Shown one piece after another: positions 8,075 to 16,325 of a stretch of DNA of 64,000 bases; the first letter of the stretch is position 1, and each line of letters begins with the position of its first letter. The stretch comes from RPQJ01 sp963700045 (GTDB lineage: Bacteria; Pseudomonadota; Gammaproteobacteria; Steroidobacterales; Steroidobacteraceae): NCBI GenBank assembly GCA_963700045.1, contig CAVOWK010000013.1, positions 62,001-126,000 on the forward strand, read 5' to 3'. The notes under the pieces are model-generated. The model worked only from the letters and a program-made list of their open reading frames with translations. It had not been told where the DNA came from and ran no database searches. A program made the translations under genes and the position numbers.

Positions 8075-9529
8075 ATGCTGCAGATCCAGAACTCGCTGAC
8101 CGGGCGCAAGGAAGTCTTCAGGCCGCTCGAGCCGGGCAAGGTCCGCATGTACGTCTGCGGCATCACGGTCTACGACTACTGCCACCTCGGCCACGCGCGG
8201 ATGCTGATCGTGTTCGACGTCGTGCGCCGTCACCTCGAGGCGTCGGGCTACGACGTCACGTTCATCCGCAACATCACGGACATCGACGACAAGATCATCC
8301 AGCGCGCGCTGGCCAACGGCGAGCCGATGCAGGCGCTGACCGAGCGTTTCATCAAGGCCTACCAGGAAGACTGCGCGGCGCTGGGCGTGCGTCTGGGCGA
8401 TCGCGAGCCGCGTGCGACCGAGTTCATGGCACAGATCGTCGCGATGGTGCAGCGGCTGGTGGACAAGGGGTACGCGTACGCGGCCAGCAACGGCGACGTG
8501 TACTACGCCGTCGCGAAGTTCGAGCCCTACGGCCAGTTGTCGGGCAAGCGGCTGGCCGACCTGCGGGCCGGCGCGCGCATCGAAGTGGACGAGGCCAAGC
8601 GCGATCCGCTCGATTTCGTGCTGTGGAAAGCGGCAAAGCCAGGTGAGCCCGCCTGGGAATCGCCGTGGGGCCCGGGGCGCCCGGGCTGGCACATCGAGTG
8701 CTCCGCGATGTCGGTCGACATCCTCGGCCCGCATTTCGACATCCACGGCGGCGGCATGGACCTCAAGTTCCCGCACCACGAGAACGAGATCGCGCAGACC
8801 TGCGCGGCGTGCGACTCGCCGTTCGTGAACGTGTGGATGCACAACGGCTTTGTCCGTGTCGACGACGAGAAAATGTCGAAGTCGCTGGGAAATTTCTTCA
8901 CGGTGCGCGAAGTGCTGGAGTGGGTGCGCGATCCGGAGGTCGTGCGCTACTTCATGGTGAACAGCCAGTACCGCGGGCCGATCAACTACACGCCCGACAG
9001 CCTGGCGCAGGCGGATGCGGCGCTCGAGCGGTTGTACACGTCGCTGCGTGGTGTGCCGGTCGTTGCATTGCAGGCGCCGACGAAGGCCACCGATCGCTTC
9101 GTGACCGCGATGGACGATGACTTCAATACGCCGATCGCGGTGTCCGAGTTGCAGGCGCTCGCGCGTGAGGTCAACACGGCCAAGGCGGCCGGTGATCTCG
9201 ACAAGGCAGCGGGGCTGGCGGCGGAGATGCGTGTGCTGGGTGCGAGACTCGGGTTGCTCGGGCTCGAGCCGGAAGTGTTCCTGCGCAAGCGCGCAGCGAA
9301 GAGAGCCTCGGGTACAACGATCGAGCTGACGATCACGGACACTGCCCAAGCGACGGATAGCGTGACGGTCCTGAGCGACGCCGACATCGAGCGCCTGATC
9401 GAAGAGCGCGCCGTAGCCCGTAAATCGAAGGACTTCAAGGAATCGGACCGGATCCGTGACCTGCTGGCGTCGAACGGCGTGCAGCTCGAAGACCAGCCCG
9501 GCGGTAGGACGCTCTGGCGCCGCGGCTAG
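8075..9529 (+). CDS. cysS: Cysteine--tRNA ligase
   Basis: The 484-residue class I synthetase charges tRNA-Cys. Visible signatures are YVCGITVYDYCHLGHAR (first zinc Cys and HIGH motif), WHIECSAMS and HGGGMDLKFPHHENE (the other zinc ligands), and EKMSKSLGNFF (KMSKS). A C-terminal DALR-type domain follows, ending with the anticodon-recognition tail. About 50 residues before the end, a Thr-rich insert (SGTTIELTITDTAQATDS) replaces the usual short linker. It sits directly downstream of gltX. Confidence 0.97.
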   Translation: MLQIQNSLTGRKEVFRPLEPGKVRMYVCGITVYDYCHLGHARMLIVFDVVRRHLEASGYDVTFIRNITDIDDKIIQRALANGEPMQALTERFIKAYQEDCAALGVRLGDREPRATEFMAQIVAMVQRLVDKGYAYAASNGDVYYAVAKFEPYGQLSGKRLADLRAGARIEVDEAKRDPLDFVLWKAAKPGEPAWESPWGPGRPGWHIECSAMSVDILGPHFDIHGGGMDLKFPHHENEIAQTCAACDSPFVNVWMHNGFVRVDDEKMSKSLGNFFTVREVLEWVRDPEVVRYFMVNSQYRGPINYTPDSLAQADAALERLYTSLRGVPVVALQAPTKATDRFVTAMDDDFNTPIAVSELQALAREVNTAKAAGDLDKAAGLAAEMRVLGARLGLLGLEPEVFLRKRAAKRASGTTIELTITDTAQATDSVTVLSDADIERLIEERAVARKSKDFKESDRIRDLLASNGVQLEDQPGGRTLWRRG

Positions 9530-9599
9530 CGGCCAGCCTTCCGCCTCTGCCGCGAAAGCTCGCTACAATTGCCCGGAGATGCAGCAGAAAGGTGACGAA

Positions 9600-10166
9600 A
9601 TGAATGGTATCGGCAGAATCATTGCTTCGACGGCCCTCCTGATCGTCGGTGTGCAGGCGGTTGCGCAGGCTCCTGCTACGACGGCTCCCGCATCCAAACC
9701 CATTTCCACTTCGCTCGGCATGGTGGTCTTTCCTGCCAAGGGGCAGGCCCCCGAGAAGCAAGCGCAGGACGAAGGCGAATGCTACGCCTGGTCAAAGGGC
9801 CAGACCGGCGTTGATCCCATGGCTCCGCCACCAGCGGCGGCCCAACCGGCGGCGCAGACGCCGCAGAAGGCTCCTGCCGCCGACGGTTCGCGCTTGAGGG
9901 GCGCTGCGCGAGGTGCTGCCGCGGGCGCCGTCATCGGCGAAGTGGCGGACGACGACGCCGGCAAGGGTGCGGCGATCGGCGCCACGGCGGGCGTCGTGGC
10001 CGGTGGCCGCCAGAGCCGCAAGAACCAGCAGCAGGCCGCGCAACAGGCAACGCAGCAGCAACAGCAGGCGACGCAGCAGGCACAGGCTGCGAATCAGCAG
10101 CAGCTGGATCTGTTCAAGAAAGGCTTTGCGGCGTGCCTCGAGCCGAAGGGCTACACCGTCAAGTAG
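9600..10166 (+). CDS. Exported glycine-zipper protein with Gln-rich tail
   Basis: The 188-residue product starts at ATG 9600, preceded by AAAGGTGA, with a -10-like TACAAT at 9564-9569. It has a signal peptide ending near VQAVAQ, a conserved block with GECYAWSKGQTGVDP, a Pro/Ala linker, a glycine-zipper segment (GAARGAAAGAVIGEV, then GKGAAIGATAGVVAGG), a Gln-rich stretch, and an ending with ACLEPKGYTVK. This architecture is common among envelope proteins of unknown role in gammaproteobacteria. The zipper may insert in or associate with a membrane. No specific function can be assigned. Confidence 0.8.
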   Translation: MNGIGRIIASTALLIVGVQAVAQAPATTAPASKPISTSLGMVVFPAKGQAPEKQAQDEGECYAWSKGQTGVDPMAPPPAAAQPAAQTPQKAPAADGSRLRGAARGAAAGAVIGEVADDDAGKGAAIGATAGVVAGGRQSRKNQQQAAQQATQQQQQATQQAQAANQQQLDLFKKGFAACLEPKGYTVK

Positions 10167-10178
10167 ACGGCGCGTCGT

Positions 10179-11051
10179 TCAATGCCTGATGCGCTGGAGT
10201 GCTGATTCCAGCGTGTTCTTCATCAGCATCGCGACGGTCATCGGGCCGACGCCACCCGGCACGGGCGTGATGAATGCCGCATTGCGCCGTGCCGACTCGA
10301 ATTCCACGTCACCCACGAGCTTGCCGTTCGGCAGTCGGTTGATGCCGACGTCGATCACGACGGCGCCGGGCTTGACCCATTCGCCGCGCACGATGCCCGG
10401 CTTGCCCACCGCGACCACGAGGATGTCGGCCATGCCGACGTGGCTCTCGAGGTTCTGCGTGAAACGGTGACACACGGTGACGGTCGCCCCCGACAGCAGC
10501 AGTTCGAGCGCCATCGGACGACCGACGAGATTGGACGCACCCACGACGACGCAGTGCTTGCCCTTCGCCGGGATGCCCGTCTTCTCGAGCAGGCGCGTCA
10601 CGCCGTACGGTGTGCACGGGCGCATCAACGGGTGGCGTAGCGCGAGCCGGCCGACGTTGAACGGATGGAAGCCGTCGACGTCCTTCGCCGGATCGATCGC
10701 TTCGATGATGTGGCGTTCGTCGATGTGATCCGGCAGCGGCACCTGCACCAGGATGCCGTCGATCGAGTCGTCGGCGTTCATCTGCTCGATGAACGTCATC
10801 AATTCGGTCTGCGTGGTGGAGTGGGGCAGGTCGTGGCTGACCGAGACGATGCCGCACTCGTCGCACGCCAGCCGCTTGTTGCGCACGTAGACCTGCGAGG
10901 CCGGATCGTCGCCGACGAGGATGACTGCGAGCCCCGGTCGGCGCAGTCCACGGGCGACCAGGCGGTCACTGGCCGCGCGCACTTCGCGGCGGAATTCCTG
11001 CGCGATCGCCTTGCCGTCGATGATCCTGGCGCCGGATTCGTTGCTGGACAT
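10179..11051 (-). CDS. folD: Bifunctional methylene-THF dehydrogenase / methenyl-THF cyclohydrolase
   Basis: The 290-residue enzyme interconverts one-carbon folates with NADP. The start is ATG 11051 (MSSNESGARIIDGK). Catalytic Tyr and Lys lie in YVRNKR. Other signatures are DGILVQVPLPDH, the NADP-binding VVVGASNLVGRPMA, and the closing TPVPGGVGPMTVAML. It is convergent with the glycine-zipper gene (12 bases between stops) and divergent from the tRNA cluster. Confidence 0.96.
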   Translation of the reverse strand: MSSNESGARIIDGKAIAQEFRREVRAASDRLVARGLRRPGLAVILVGDDPASQVYVRNKRLACDECGIVSVSHDLPHSTTQTELMTFIEQMNADDSIDGILVQVPLPDHIDERHIIEAIDPAKDVDGFHPFNVGRLALRHPLMRPCTPYGVTRLLEKTGIPAKGKHCVVVGASNLVGRPMALELLLSGATVTVCHRFTQNLESHVGMADILVVAVGKPGIVRGEWVKPGAVVIDVGINRLPNGKLVGDVEFESARRNAAFITPVPGGVGPMTVAMLMKNTLESALQRIRH

Positions 11052-11146
11052 TGCTGAAAGCCTCCCGGGCGGGCCGGGCAACCGGCCAAGCCAGTGATTT
11101 TCGCAGAGCCGCCCCGCTCGTGTCGCCGGCTGGATACAATCCTAAA

Positions 11147-11175
11147 TTGACGCTATGGGGGTCGATCCGTATGAT
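11147..11175 (+). promoter_or_regulatory. Sigma70 promoter of the tRNA cluster
   Basis: TTGACG (11147-11152) is followed by a 17-base spacer and TATGAT (11170-11175), each one base from consensus. Transcription would start near 11,182, about 70 bases before tRNA-Pro. A GGGGG run in the spacer and GC-rich bases after the -10 resemble a stringent-type discriminator, which fits stable-RNA control. Confidence 0.8.
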
Positions 11176-11253
11176 TCGCGCTCCCGTGCGGGTCCGCGGT
11201 CGACGGCAACGTCAAAAGCGGCCTGGCGACGACGGCAGGTCGATCGAGCATGG

Positions 11254-11330
11254 CGGGGCATGGCGCAGTCTGGTAGCGCATCTGCTTTGGGAGCAGAGGG
11301 TCGGGGGTTCGAATCCCTCTGCCCCGACCA
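11254..11330 (+). tRNA. tRNA-Pro(TGG)
   Basis: The 77-base cloverleaf has acceptor CGGGGCA/TGCCCCG, anticodon loop TTTGGGA between TCTGC and GCAGA (anticodon TGG at 11288-11290), T-loop GGTTCGAAT, and an encoded CCA. It is the first of four tRNAs on one strand. Confidence 0.97.
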
Positions 11331-11360
11331 CTCGGATGAGGCGATACTGCTGCAGCGCAT

Positions 11361-11437
11361 GCGCCCGTAGCTCAGCCGGATAGAGCATCGGCCTTCTAAG
11401 CCGAGGGTCGCAGGTTCGAGTCCTGCCGGGCGCGCCA
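11361..11437 (+). tRNA. tRNA-Arg(TCT)
   Basis: The acceptor stem is GCGCCCG/CGGGCGC. The anticodon loop CTTCTAA lies between TCGGC and GCCGA (anticodon TCT), the T-loop is GGTTCGAGT, and CCA is encoded. It begins 30 bases after tRNA-Pro. Confidence 0.97.
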
Positions 11438-11490
11438 TCACCAGGGGTGGCGCAGTTTGTCGGGCAAGTGTTCGTGTTTTGTTGGACGAT

Positions 11491-11567
11491 GGTGGACGTA
11501 GCTCAGCTGGTAGAGCTCCGGGTTGTGGTCCCGGCGGTCGTGGGTTCGAGCCCCATCGTCCACCCCA
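11491..11567 (+). tRNA. tRNA-His(GTG)
   Basis: The gene is 77 bases and includes the extra 5' G (G-1) typical of tRNA-His. The anticodon loop TTGTGGT has GTG, the T-arm is GTGGGTTCGAGCCCCAT, and CCA is encoded. It is the third tRNA of the cluster. Confidence 0.97.
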
Positions 11568-11583
11568 CTCACCATCCCAGGAT

Positions 11584-11659
11584 GGGCCGTTAGCTCAGTT
11601 GGTAGAGCTGCTGACTCTTAATCAGTAGGTCGTAGGTTCGAATCCTACACGGCCCACCA
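11584..11659 (+). tRNA. tRNA-Lys(CTT)
   Basis: The acceptor stem is GGGCCGT/ACGGCCC, the anticodon loop CTCTTAA has CTT, the T-arm is GTAGGTTCGAATCCTAC, and CCA is encoded. It is the last of the cluster. The toxin-antitoxin-like pair begins just beyond it on the other strand. No direct repeat of the tRNA 3' end was seen that would mark an integration site. Confidence 0.97.
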
Positions 11660-11700
11660 CTTTCACCGAAGCGATCTCGCGACGAGCAATGAACAAGGCA

Positions 11701-12291
11701 TCACGGCCTTGGGCTATTCGCTCTGACGCTTTTCTTCGCGCTGGCGATGTTGCCGCGGAGTCTGGTCTTGTCTCCCACGTAGCCACCGATCGCCTCCGTC
11801 GCGCGCGATTCGAGACTCGTCGCGTCGATGAGGCCTCGACGTGCCAGCGCAGCGATGTCCGCCTGGTCCTGATCCGAAAAGCGGCCTAGCTTGCTGACGG
11901 CAAGATCAAGCGGGGTGAGGATCCGCACGTCGAGCACCTGGGGATCGATGCCAGAGAGCGTGAGCGGCAGCGAGTCGGCGTACGCGTCTTCGTGCATCAG
12001 TCCAAGCGTGTCGTTGTACTGGCGATCGAAGTACAGCAGCCTCGCCGCGCCATCCTCGTCCCGATATGCGACCTCGAGCCGATCTGGCAAGGCGATCCGG
12101 CGCGAAAACGTCGCATCGATATCGACGGATACGCGCTCTCCCGTATGGAAATGCAGTGCTGAGCCGCCAGCGACATACATCTGGATGGGAAGAGCACTTG
12201 GGGCGACGTCTTTCAGTGAAGCTGCGATTCGCGCCGCCAGTTCACGGAATGCGGAGACGTATTCACGTCGCGTATAGGGCTCAGGCTGCAT
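11701..12291 (-). CDS. AbiEii/DUF6036-like nucleotidyltransferase (candidate toxin)
   Basis: The 196-residue protein starts at ATG 12291, overlapping the upstream HTH gene by 11 bases. It has the nucleotidyltransferase core pattern: YVAGGSALHFHTG (Gly-Gly-Ser loop) and SVDIDATFS (the Asp-x-Asp metal pair), followed by DVRILTPLDLAVSKLGRFSDQDQADI, typical of AbiEii/DUF6036 proteins. Relatives act as toxins or abortive-infection effectors by modifying RNA. Pairing with an HTH protein and location beside a tRNA gene support a toxin-antitoxin role, but activity is inferred. Confidence 0.75.
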   Translation of the reverse strand: MQPEPYTRREYVSAFRELAARIAASLKDVAPSALPIQMYVAGGSALHFHTGERVSVDIDATFSRRIALPDRLEVAYRDEDGAARLLYFDRQYNDTLGLMHEDAYADSLPLTLSGIDPQVLDVRILTPLDLAVSKLGRFSDQDQADIAALARRGLIDATSLESRATEAIGGYVGDKTRLRGNIASAKKSVRANSPRP

Positions 12292-12811
12292 GGTCCATTT
12301 GCGCCTGCAGCATCGGCAAGAAGCGGGTGGGTGGCAGCGGAGTCTCTGCAAGCCACCTTGCGAATACGCGCGGCTCCGATGCTCCTGGGTGTAGAGCTTC
12401 GGCGAGGTCGAGATAGCTGCGCCGGTCGAACCCAGGGACGCTCGCCACGGTTACCGCGAGCCCGGCTAGAAAGAAAGACGGGCCAGGTTCACGCCAATTC
12501 TCCACGCAGGTCGAGCGGGAGCGGAGCAGGTCCACGAGCCTGGCCTCGAGCCGACGATCTACGACGGCCGGCCAGAGTCCGCTCGCGTGATTTCGGGTCG
12601 TCGGTAGACCGACAGTGAGTTGCTTGCCGAGAGCGTGGCTGAGTGCAGCGAGCGTTGCGAGGTCGCAGTTTGACCGCGAACGCAGCCGGCAAAGGGTTTC
12701 TTTCGGCACGCCCGAGCGCCGCGCCCATTCGGCGTCCGACCAGCCCACATCGCGCGCCATCTTGGACAACGCGCCAAGCAGATTACCCATAGGATTCATT
12801 GACTTTGACAT
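12281..12811 (-). CDS. XRE-type helix-turn-helix protein (candidate antitoxin/repressor)
   Basis: The 176-residue protein starts at ATG 12811, with AAGGA eight bases upstream. ATG 12799 and 12790 are alternatives. Residues about 15-60 form a helix-turn-helix (WSDAEWARRSGVPKETLCRL, then LATLAALSHALGKQL). The rest (about 65-175) is unfamiliar but includes a WPAVVDRRLEARLVDLL segment. It is the first gene of a two-gene operon with the nucleotidyltransferase and has palindromes over its start region, which suggests autoregulation. Confidence 0.75.
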   Translation of the reverse strand: MSKSMNPMGNLLGALSKMARDVGWSDAEWARRSGVPKETLCRLRSRSNCDLATLAALSHALGKQLTVGLPTTRNHASGLWPAVVDRRLEARLVDLLRSRSTCVENWREPGPSFFLAGLAVTVASVPGFDRRSYLDLAEALHPGASEPRVFARWLAETPLPPTRFLPMLQAQMDHAA

Positions 12812-12848
12812 CAATCGAATCCTTGCATATTGTTGACTCCGGCGTCAA
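12798..12848. promoter_or_regulatory. Candidate operator palindromes of the HTH/nucleotidyltransferase operon
   Basis: A 16-bp near-perfect palindrome TTGACTCCGGCGTCAA lies at 12833-12848, one mismatched pair in eight. A second, shorter palindrome, TTGACATCAA at 12805-12814, covers the start codon. On the coding strand the first contains a TTGACG hexamer that could serve as -35. Two copies of a TTGAC-based inverted repeat around the start of an HTH gene are the usual layout of autorepression. Confidence 0.55.
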
Positions 12849-12958
12849 TGCGCGTGACGTGGAGCGCAAGGAGTGACCCGCCACTCAGCGGCGGCGAACA
12901 CGGCGTCGAGCCGGCAGGGTGGTGCATGTGGCACTTGCGCGTCTGTACCTCACGCCGT

Positions 12959-14209
12959 TCAGTCGATCTGCCGGCGGCCTGAGCCGAACACCAGGTAGAA
13001 GGCCGCGCCGAACAGCGACACCGCCGCGGTGAGCACGAACGGCGCGCCGAACGTGCCCGTGCGATCGACGAGCCAGCCCGTGACGTAGATGCCGACGATG
13101 CCCGGCAGCGTGGCGAACGTGTTGCTGATGCCCCAGATGACGTCGGCGTACTTCGGCGCGATGTCGAAGCAGTTCGGGGCGAAGCCCGACATCGCGCACG
13201 CCGCGGTGCCCGTCGCGCAGCACATGATCAGGACGGCGGCCAGCGGCGTCGTCGCCTGGGTCAGCAGCAACAGGAAGATGGCGCTGCCACCGAGCGCGAT
13301 GGTCTGCATCAGCTTGCGGACGTAGCCGGCGCTGCGCCCGGTCTGCAGCATCCGATCCGCCCATGCGCCGGCCAGGTTCGCCGCGACGAAATTGACCAGC
13401 CACGGTGCGGCGGACAGGACACCGGCGCTGGCAAGCGAGACGCCGAACGTGCTCTTGAAGTAGGTCGGCAGCCACGCGAGCAGGACGTACAGGCCCCAGT
13501 TGCTGGCGAAGTGGCTCACGATGATCGCCCACACGGCCGGCAGCCGCAGCAGTTGCCCCCACGGTATGGCGCGCTGGGCGGTCTGCGACGACGCCACCGA
13601 CGAACTCGCAGGGGCGTCGTCGCGGGCAAGGAAGTGCCATGCCGCATACCACACCAGTCCGATGGCCCCGAACAGGTAGAAGGGCAGTGCCCAGCCGTAT
13701 TCGCGCACCAGCCAGCCCGTGGCGGGTAACGCAAACACCGTTCCGAGCGAGATCGCACTGATGATGAGCGCGGTCGCGCGCGACCGGCGCTCCGGCGGCA
13801 CCCAGCGCGAGATCATGTTCATGGAGGCGGGGAACACGGCAGCTTCGCCGAGCCCGAGCGCGATGCGAGCCGCGATCAGCGCGCCGAGCGACATCATCGC
13901 GGCAGGCGGGGTGAGTGCCGTCCATGCCGACCACCAGAGCACCGCGACGCCGAGGACCAGCCAACCGCCGTAGCGGTTCGCAGCCGCGCCGGTCACGGCC
14001 ATCAGCAGCAGGTACCCGACGAAGAACGCGGACAGCACGACGCCTTTCTGCGTCTCGGTCCAGCCGAGATCGTCCTTCATCGCGATGGCGGCCACCGAGA
14101 TGTTGGTGCGGTCGATGTAGGAGATGAAGACGGCTGCGAAGAGCAGCAGCACGACGGTGTAATAACGCGGCCACGCCAGGCCACTCGCCTCGCCCCGTGC
14201 ACTGGACAT
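12959..14209 (-). CDS. MFS transporter, anion:cation symporter type
   Basis: The 416-residue protein has twelve predicted membrane segments in two halves separated by a polar loop near residue 200 (DDAPASSSVASSQTAQR). The N-terminal signature FISYIDRTNISVAAIAM and the GLGEAAVFPASMN motif match the ACS subfamily, which carries organic acids such as hexuronates, glucarate or phthalate. Substrate is not predictable here. It stands alone, divergent from the TlpA-family gene. Confidence 0.85.
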   Translation of the reverse strand: MSSARGEASGLAWPRYYTVVLLLFAAVFISYIDRTNISVAAIAMKDDLGWTETQKGVVLSAFFVGYLLLMAVTGAAANRYGGWLVLGVAVLWWSAWTALTPPAAMMSLGALIAARIALGLGEAAVFPASMNMISRWVPPERRSRATALIISAISLGTVFALPATGWLVREYGWALPFYLFGAIGLVWYAAWHFLARDDAPASSSVASSQTAQRAIPWGQLLRLPAVWAIIVSHFASNWGLYVLLAWLPTYFKSTFGVSLASAGVLSAAPWLVNFVAANLAGAWADRMLQTGRSAGYVRKLMQTIALGGSAIFLLLLTQATTPLAAVLIMCCATGTAACAMSGFAPNCFDIAPKYADVIWGISNTFATLPGIVGIYVTGWLVDRTGTFGAPFVLTAAVSLFGAAFYLVFGSGRRQID

Positions 14210-14350
14210 GAGCGCCTCCCCCGATGCGATGGCGGTGATGCTACACGAGCGCGGGAAGTGCGCCCGGTCTTCGCTGGTACCCTTCGATGCCTGCGTCTAT
14301 CCTGCAGGCGATCGTCGCCGATCTGGCGACACCGGCATGGAAGAGCTGCC

Positions 14351-15178
14351 TTGAACCAGGCGTTGCAGATCGGTCCGTTGTCGCTGCCGTATTCGGTGCT
14401 GCTGACCCTGGTTGCCATTGCTCTGGGGGGATTCGTCGCCAACCGGTTGGCGCGGGCCGCCGGCATCGAGGTCGAGCCGACGCTGACGTACATGCTGCTC
14501 GTCGGCCTGGTTGCGGCGCGACTCGCCTTCGTCCTGCGATGGCGCGACCAGTACTTCGACCTCCCGCTGAGCATCCTGAACATCCGCGATGGCGGCTGGG
14601 AGCCGACAGCGGGCGTCGTGGTGGCCTTGCTGTTCGGCCTGCAACGCGCGCACCGCCAGGCCGGCCTGCGCAAACCCGTGCTCGCCGCTGCGTTCACAAC
14701 GGGCACGGTGCTGCTGCTCGGCGGCATCGCCACCTTCATGATGGCGCCTTCGGCAGCCCCTTTGCCGCCGCTGACCCTGAGTTCGCTGGAGGGCAGGTCC
14801 GTGTCGCTCGCCGATTTCGCCGGCAAGCCCACCGTGGTCAACCTCTGGGCCACCTGGTGCCCGCCTTGCCGGCGCGAGATGCCCGCGCTGCAGCAGGCTC
14901 AGGCCGCCAACCCGGACGTGAACATCGTCTTCGTCAACCAGGGTGAAGAGGCGGCGACCATTGTCGCCTTCCTCGACCGGCAAGGACTGGCCCTGAGCAA
15001 TGTATTGGTCGACCCGCAGAGCAGCACCGGCGCGGCGCTGGGCCACAGCGCGTTGCCGACTACGCTGTTCTTCGATGCAAATGGACGGCTTGCGGGCACT
15101 CGCATCGGCGAGCTGTCGCAAGCCACGCTGACTCAACGCCTGGCAAGCCTTCGCGCCGCCTCACCCCCGACACGATGA
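14351..15178 (+). CDS. Membrane-anchored TlpA/ResA-like thiol-disulfide protein
   Basis: The 275-residue protein starts at TTG 14351, with GGAAGAG six bases upstream. A GTG at 14258 would add an implausible Arg-rich leader. The first 125 residues hold about four membrane segments and look like a reduced prolipoprotein-diacylglyceryl-transferase region (LTYMLLVGLVAARLAFVL, DGGWEPTAG). The rest is a thioredoxin fold with the active site WATWCPPCRREMP and a cis-Pro in SALPTTLFFD. It probably reduces or exchanges disulfides on the periplasmic side. It is convergent with fabH, one base between stops. Confidence 0.85.
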   Translation: MNQALQIGPLSLPYSVLLTLVAIALGGFVANRLARAAGIEVEPTLTYMLLVGLVAARLAFVLRWRDQYFDLPLSILNIRDGGWEPTAGVVVALLFGLQRAHRQAGLRKPVLAAAFTTGTVLLLGGIATFMMAPSAAPLPPLTLSSLEGRSVSLADFAGKPTVVNLWATWCPPCRREMPALQQAQAANPDVNIVFVNQGEEAATIVAFLDRQGLALSNVLVDPQSSTGAALGHSALPTTLFFDANGRLAGTRIGELSQATLTQRLASLRAASPPTR

Positions 15179-15179
15179 C

Positions 15180-16139
15180 TCACCAGCGAAGCAGCATGGC
15201 TCCCCACGTCATGCCGGCGCCGACAGCCTCCAGCAGCACCAGGTGACCGGGCTGGATGCGGCCATCACGGACGGCTGCGTCGAGAGCCAGCGGCACCGAA
15301 GCGGCAGAAGTGTTGCCCTGGGTCTCCAGCGTCGTGACGATCTTGTCCGTGGGCAGGCCGAGCTTGTTCGCAGTCGCCTGGATGATCCGGATATTCGCCT
15401 GGTGTGGCACCAGCCAGTCGAGGTCGGAGCCCACCAGTCCATTGGCGGCCAGTGCTTCGTTGCAGACATCTTCCAGGGCCCGCACCGCGAACTTGAACAC
15501 CGCTTGTCCGTCCATGTGCAGGAAGGCATGGTCATGGAGGACACCGTCCTGCACGTAGCCGGAAGCCTCCAGGATATGGCTCTGCCGTCCGTCCGCGTGC
15601 AGATGACTGGAAAGAATGCCGGGCTGTTCTGACTGCTTCAGGATCACGGCGCCCGCGCCGTCGCCGAACAGCACGCAGGTGCGGCGGTCGCTCCAGTCGA
15701 GCAGGCGCGAAAAGACCTCGGTTCCCACGACCAGGGCGCACTTGCACTGCCCGCTCGCCACGAACTTGTCGGCGATCGAGACGGCGTACAGAAAGCCGGT
15801 GCACGCAGCCTGGATGTCGAAGGCAGCGCCGTGGGTTACACCGAGCTTCTGTTGCAGCAGGCAGGCTGTCGACGGAAAAATCATGTCGGGCGTGCTGGTG
15901 GCCAGCACGATCAGGTCAATGTCGTCGGCAGTGACGCCCGCGGCATCCATCGCACGACGCGAGGCGTGCAGGGCGAGATCCGATGCCTGCTCGTTCTCAT
16001 CCGCGACAAAGCGGCTGCGAATGCCCGTACGCGAGAAGATCCACTCGTCGCTGGTTTCGATGCGCTGCTCGATTTCCTGATTGGTCAGCGTCTTGGCCGG
16101 CAGATAGGCGCCGGTGCCGACGATTCTTGAATATCCCAT
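15180..16139 (-). CDS. fabH: 3-oxoacyl-ACP synthase III
   Basis: The 319-residue enzyme condenses acetyl-CoA with malonyl-ACP to start fatty acid synthesis. The start is ATG 16139 (MGYSRIVGTGAYLP). The catalytic triad is visible: Cys in DIQAACTGF, His in PHQANIR, Asn in GNTSAASVP. Length is normal. It is not in a fab operon here (plsX and fabD are absent), which is common when fabH is duplicated or dispersed. Confidence 0.94.
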   Translation of the reverse strand: MGYSRIVGTGAYLPAKTLTNQEIEQRIETSDEWIFSRTGIRSRFVADENEQASDLALHASRRAMDAAGVTADDIDLIVLATSTPDMIFPSTACLLQQKLGVTHGAAFDIQAACTGFLYAVSIADKFVASGQCKCALVVGTEVFSRLLDWSDRRTCVLFGDGAGAVILKQSEQPGILSSHLHADGRQSHILEASGYVQDGVLHDHAFLHMDGQAVFKFAVRALEDVCNEALAANGLVGSDLDWLVPHQANIRIIQATANKLGLPTDKIVTTLETQGNTSAASVPLALDAAVRDGRIQPGHLVLLEAVGAGMTWGAMLLRW

Positions 16140-16325
16140 CGCAGCCAGTCTAACAAGCGCGGGCGCCATTCAGCTCAAATCCCCAGGTTTGTGGTGAGGC
16201 CTGGCGACCACTCTTGAGCTGATGGCGCGCGTTCACTTGGTCAGACTGATACGACGAGCAGGTGTCTCCAGGAGCGGCGCTGGCACCGGATCCTCCTGGC
16301 GCGGCTGTTGCTGCCGGTACTCCTG

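Noticed and set aside
7139..9349. A 736-codon minus-strand open frame opposite gltX and cysS
   Set aside because: It crosses two well-defined synthetase genes, has no recognisable motif, and is explained by GC-biased third positions.
11254..12850. Genomic island integrated at tRNA-Lys
   Set aside because: No integrase and no direct repeat of the tRNA 3' end were found; only a two-gene operon is present before ordinary chromosomal genes resume.
16256..16310. CCAGGAG...CTCCTGG stem after the DUF2202 gene as its terminator
   Set aside because: The arms are only 7 bp with a 17-base loop and no T run, and the true 3' end of the gene is uncertain.
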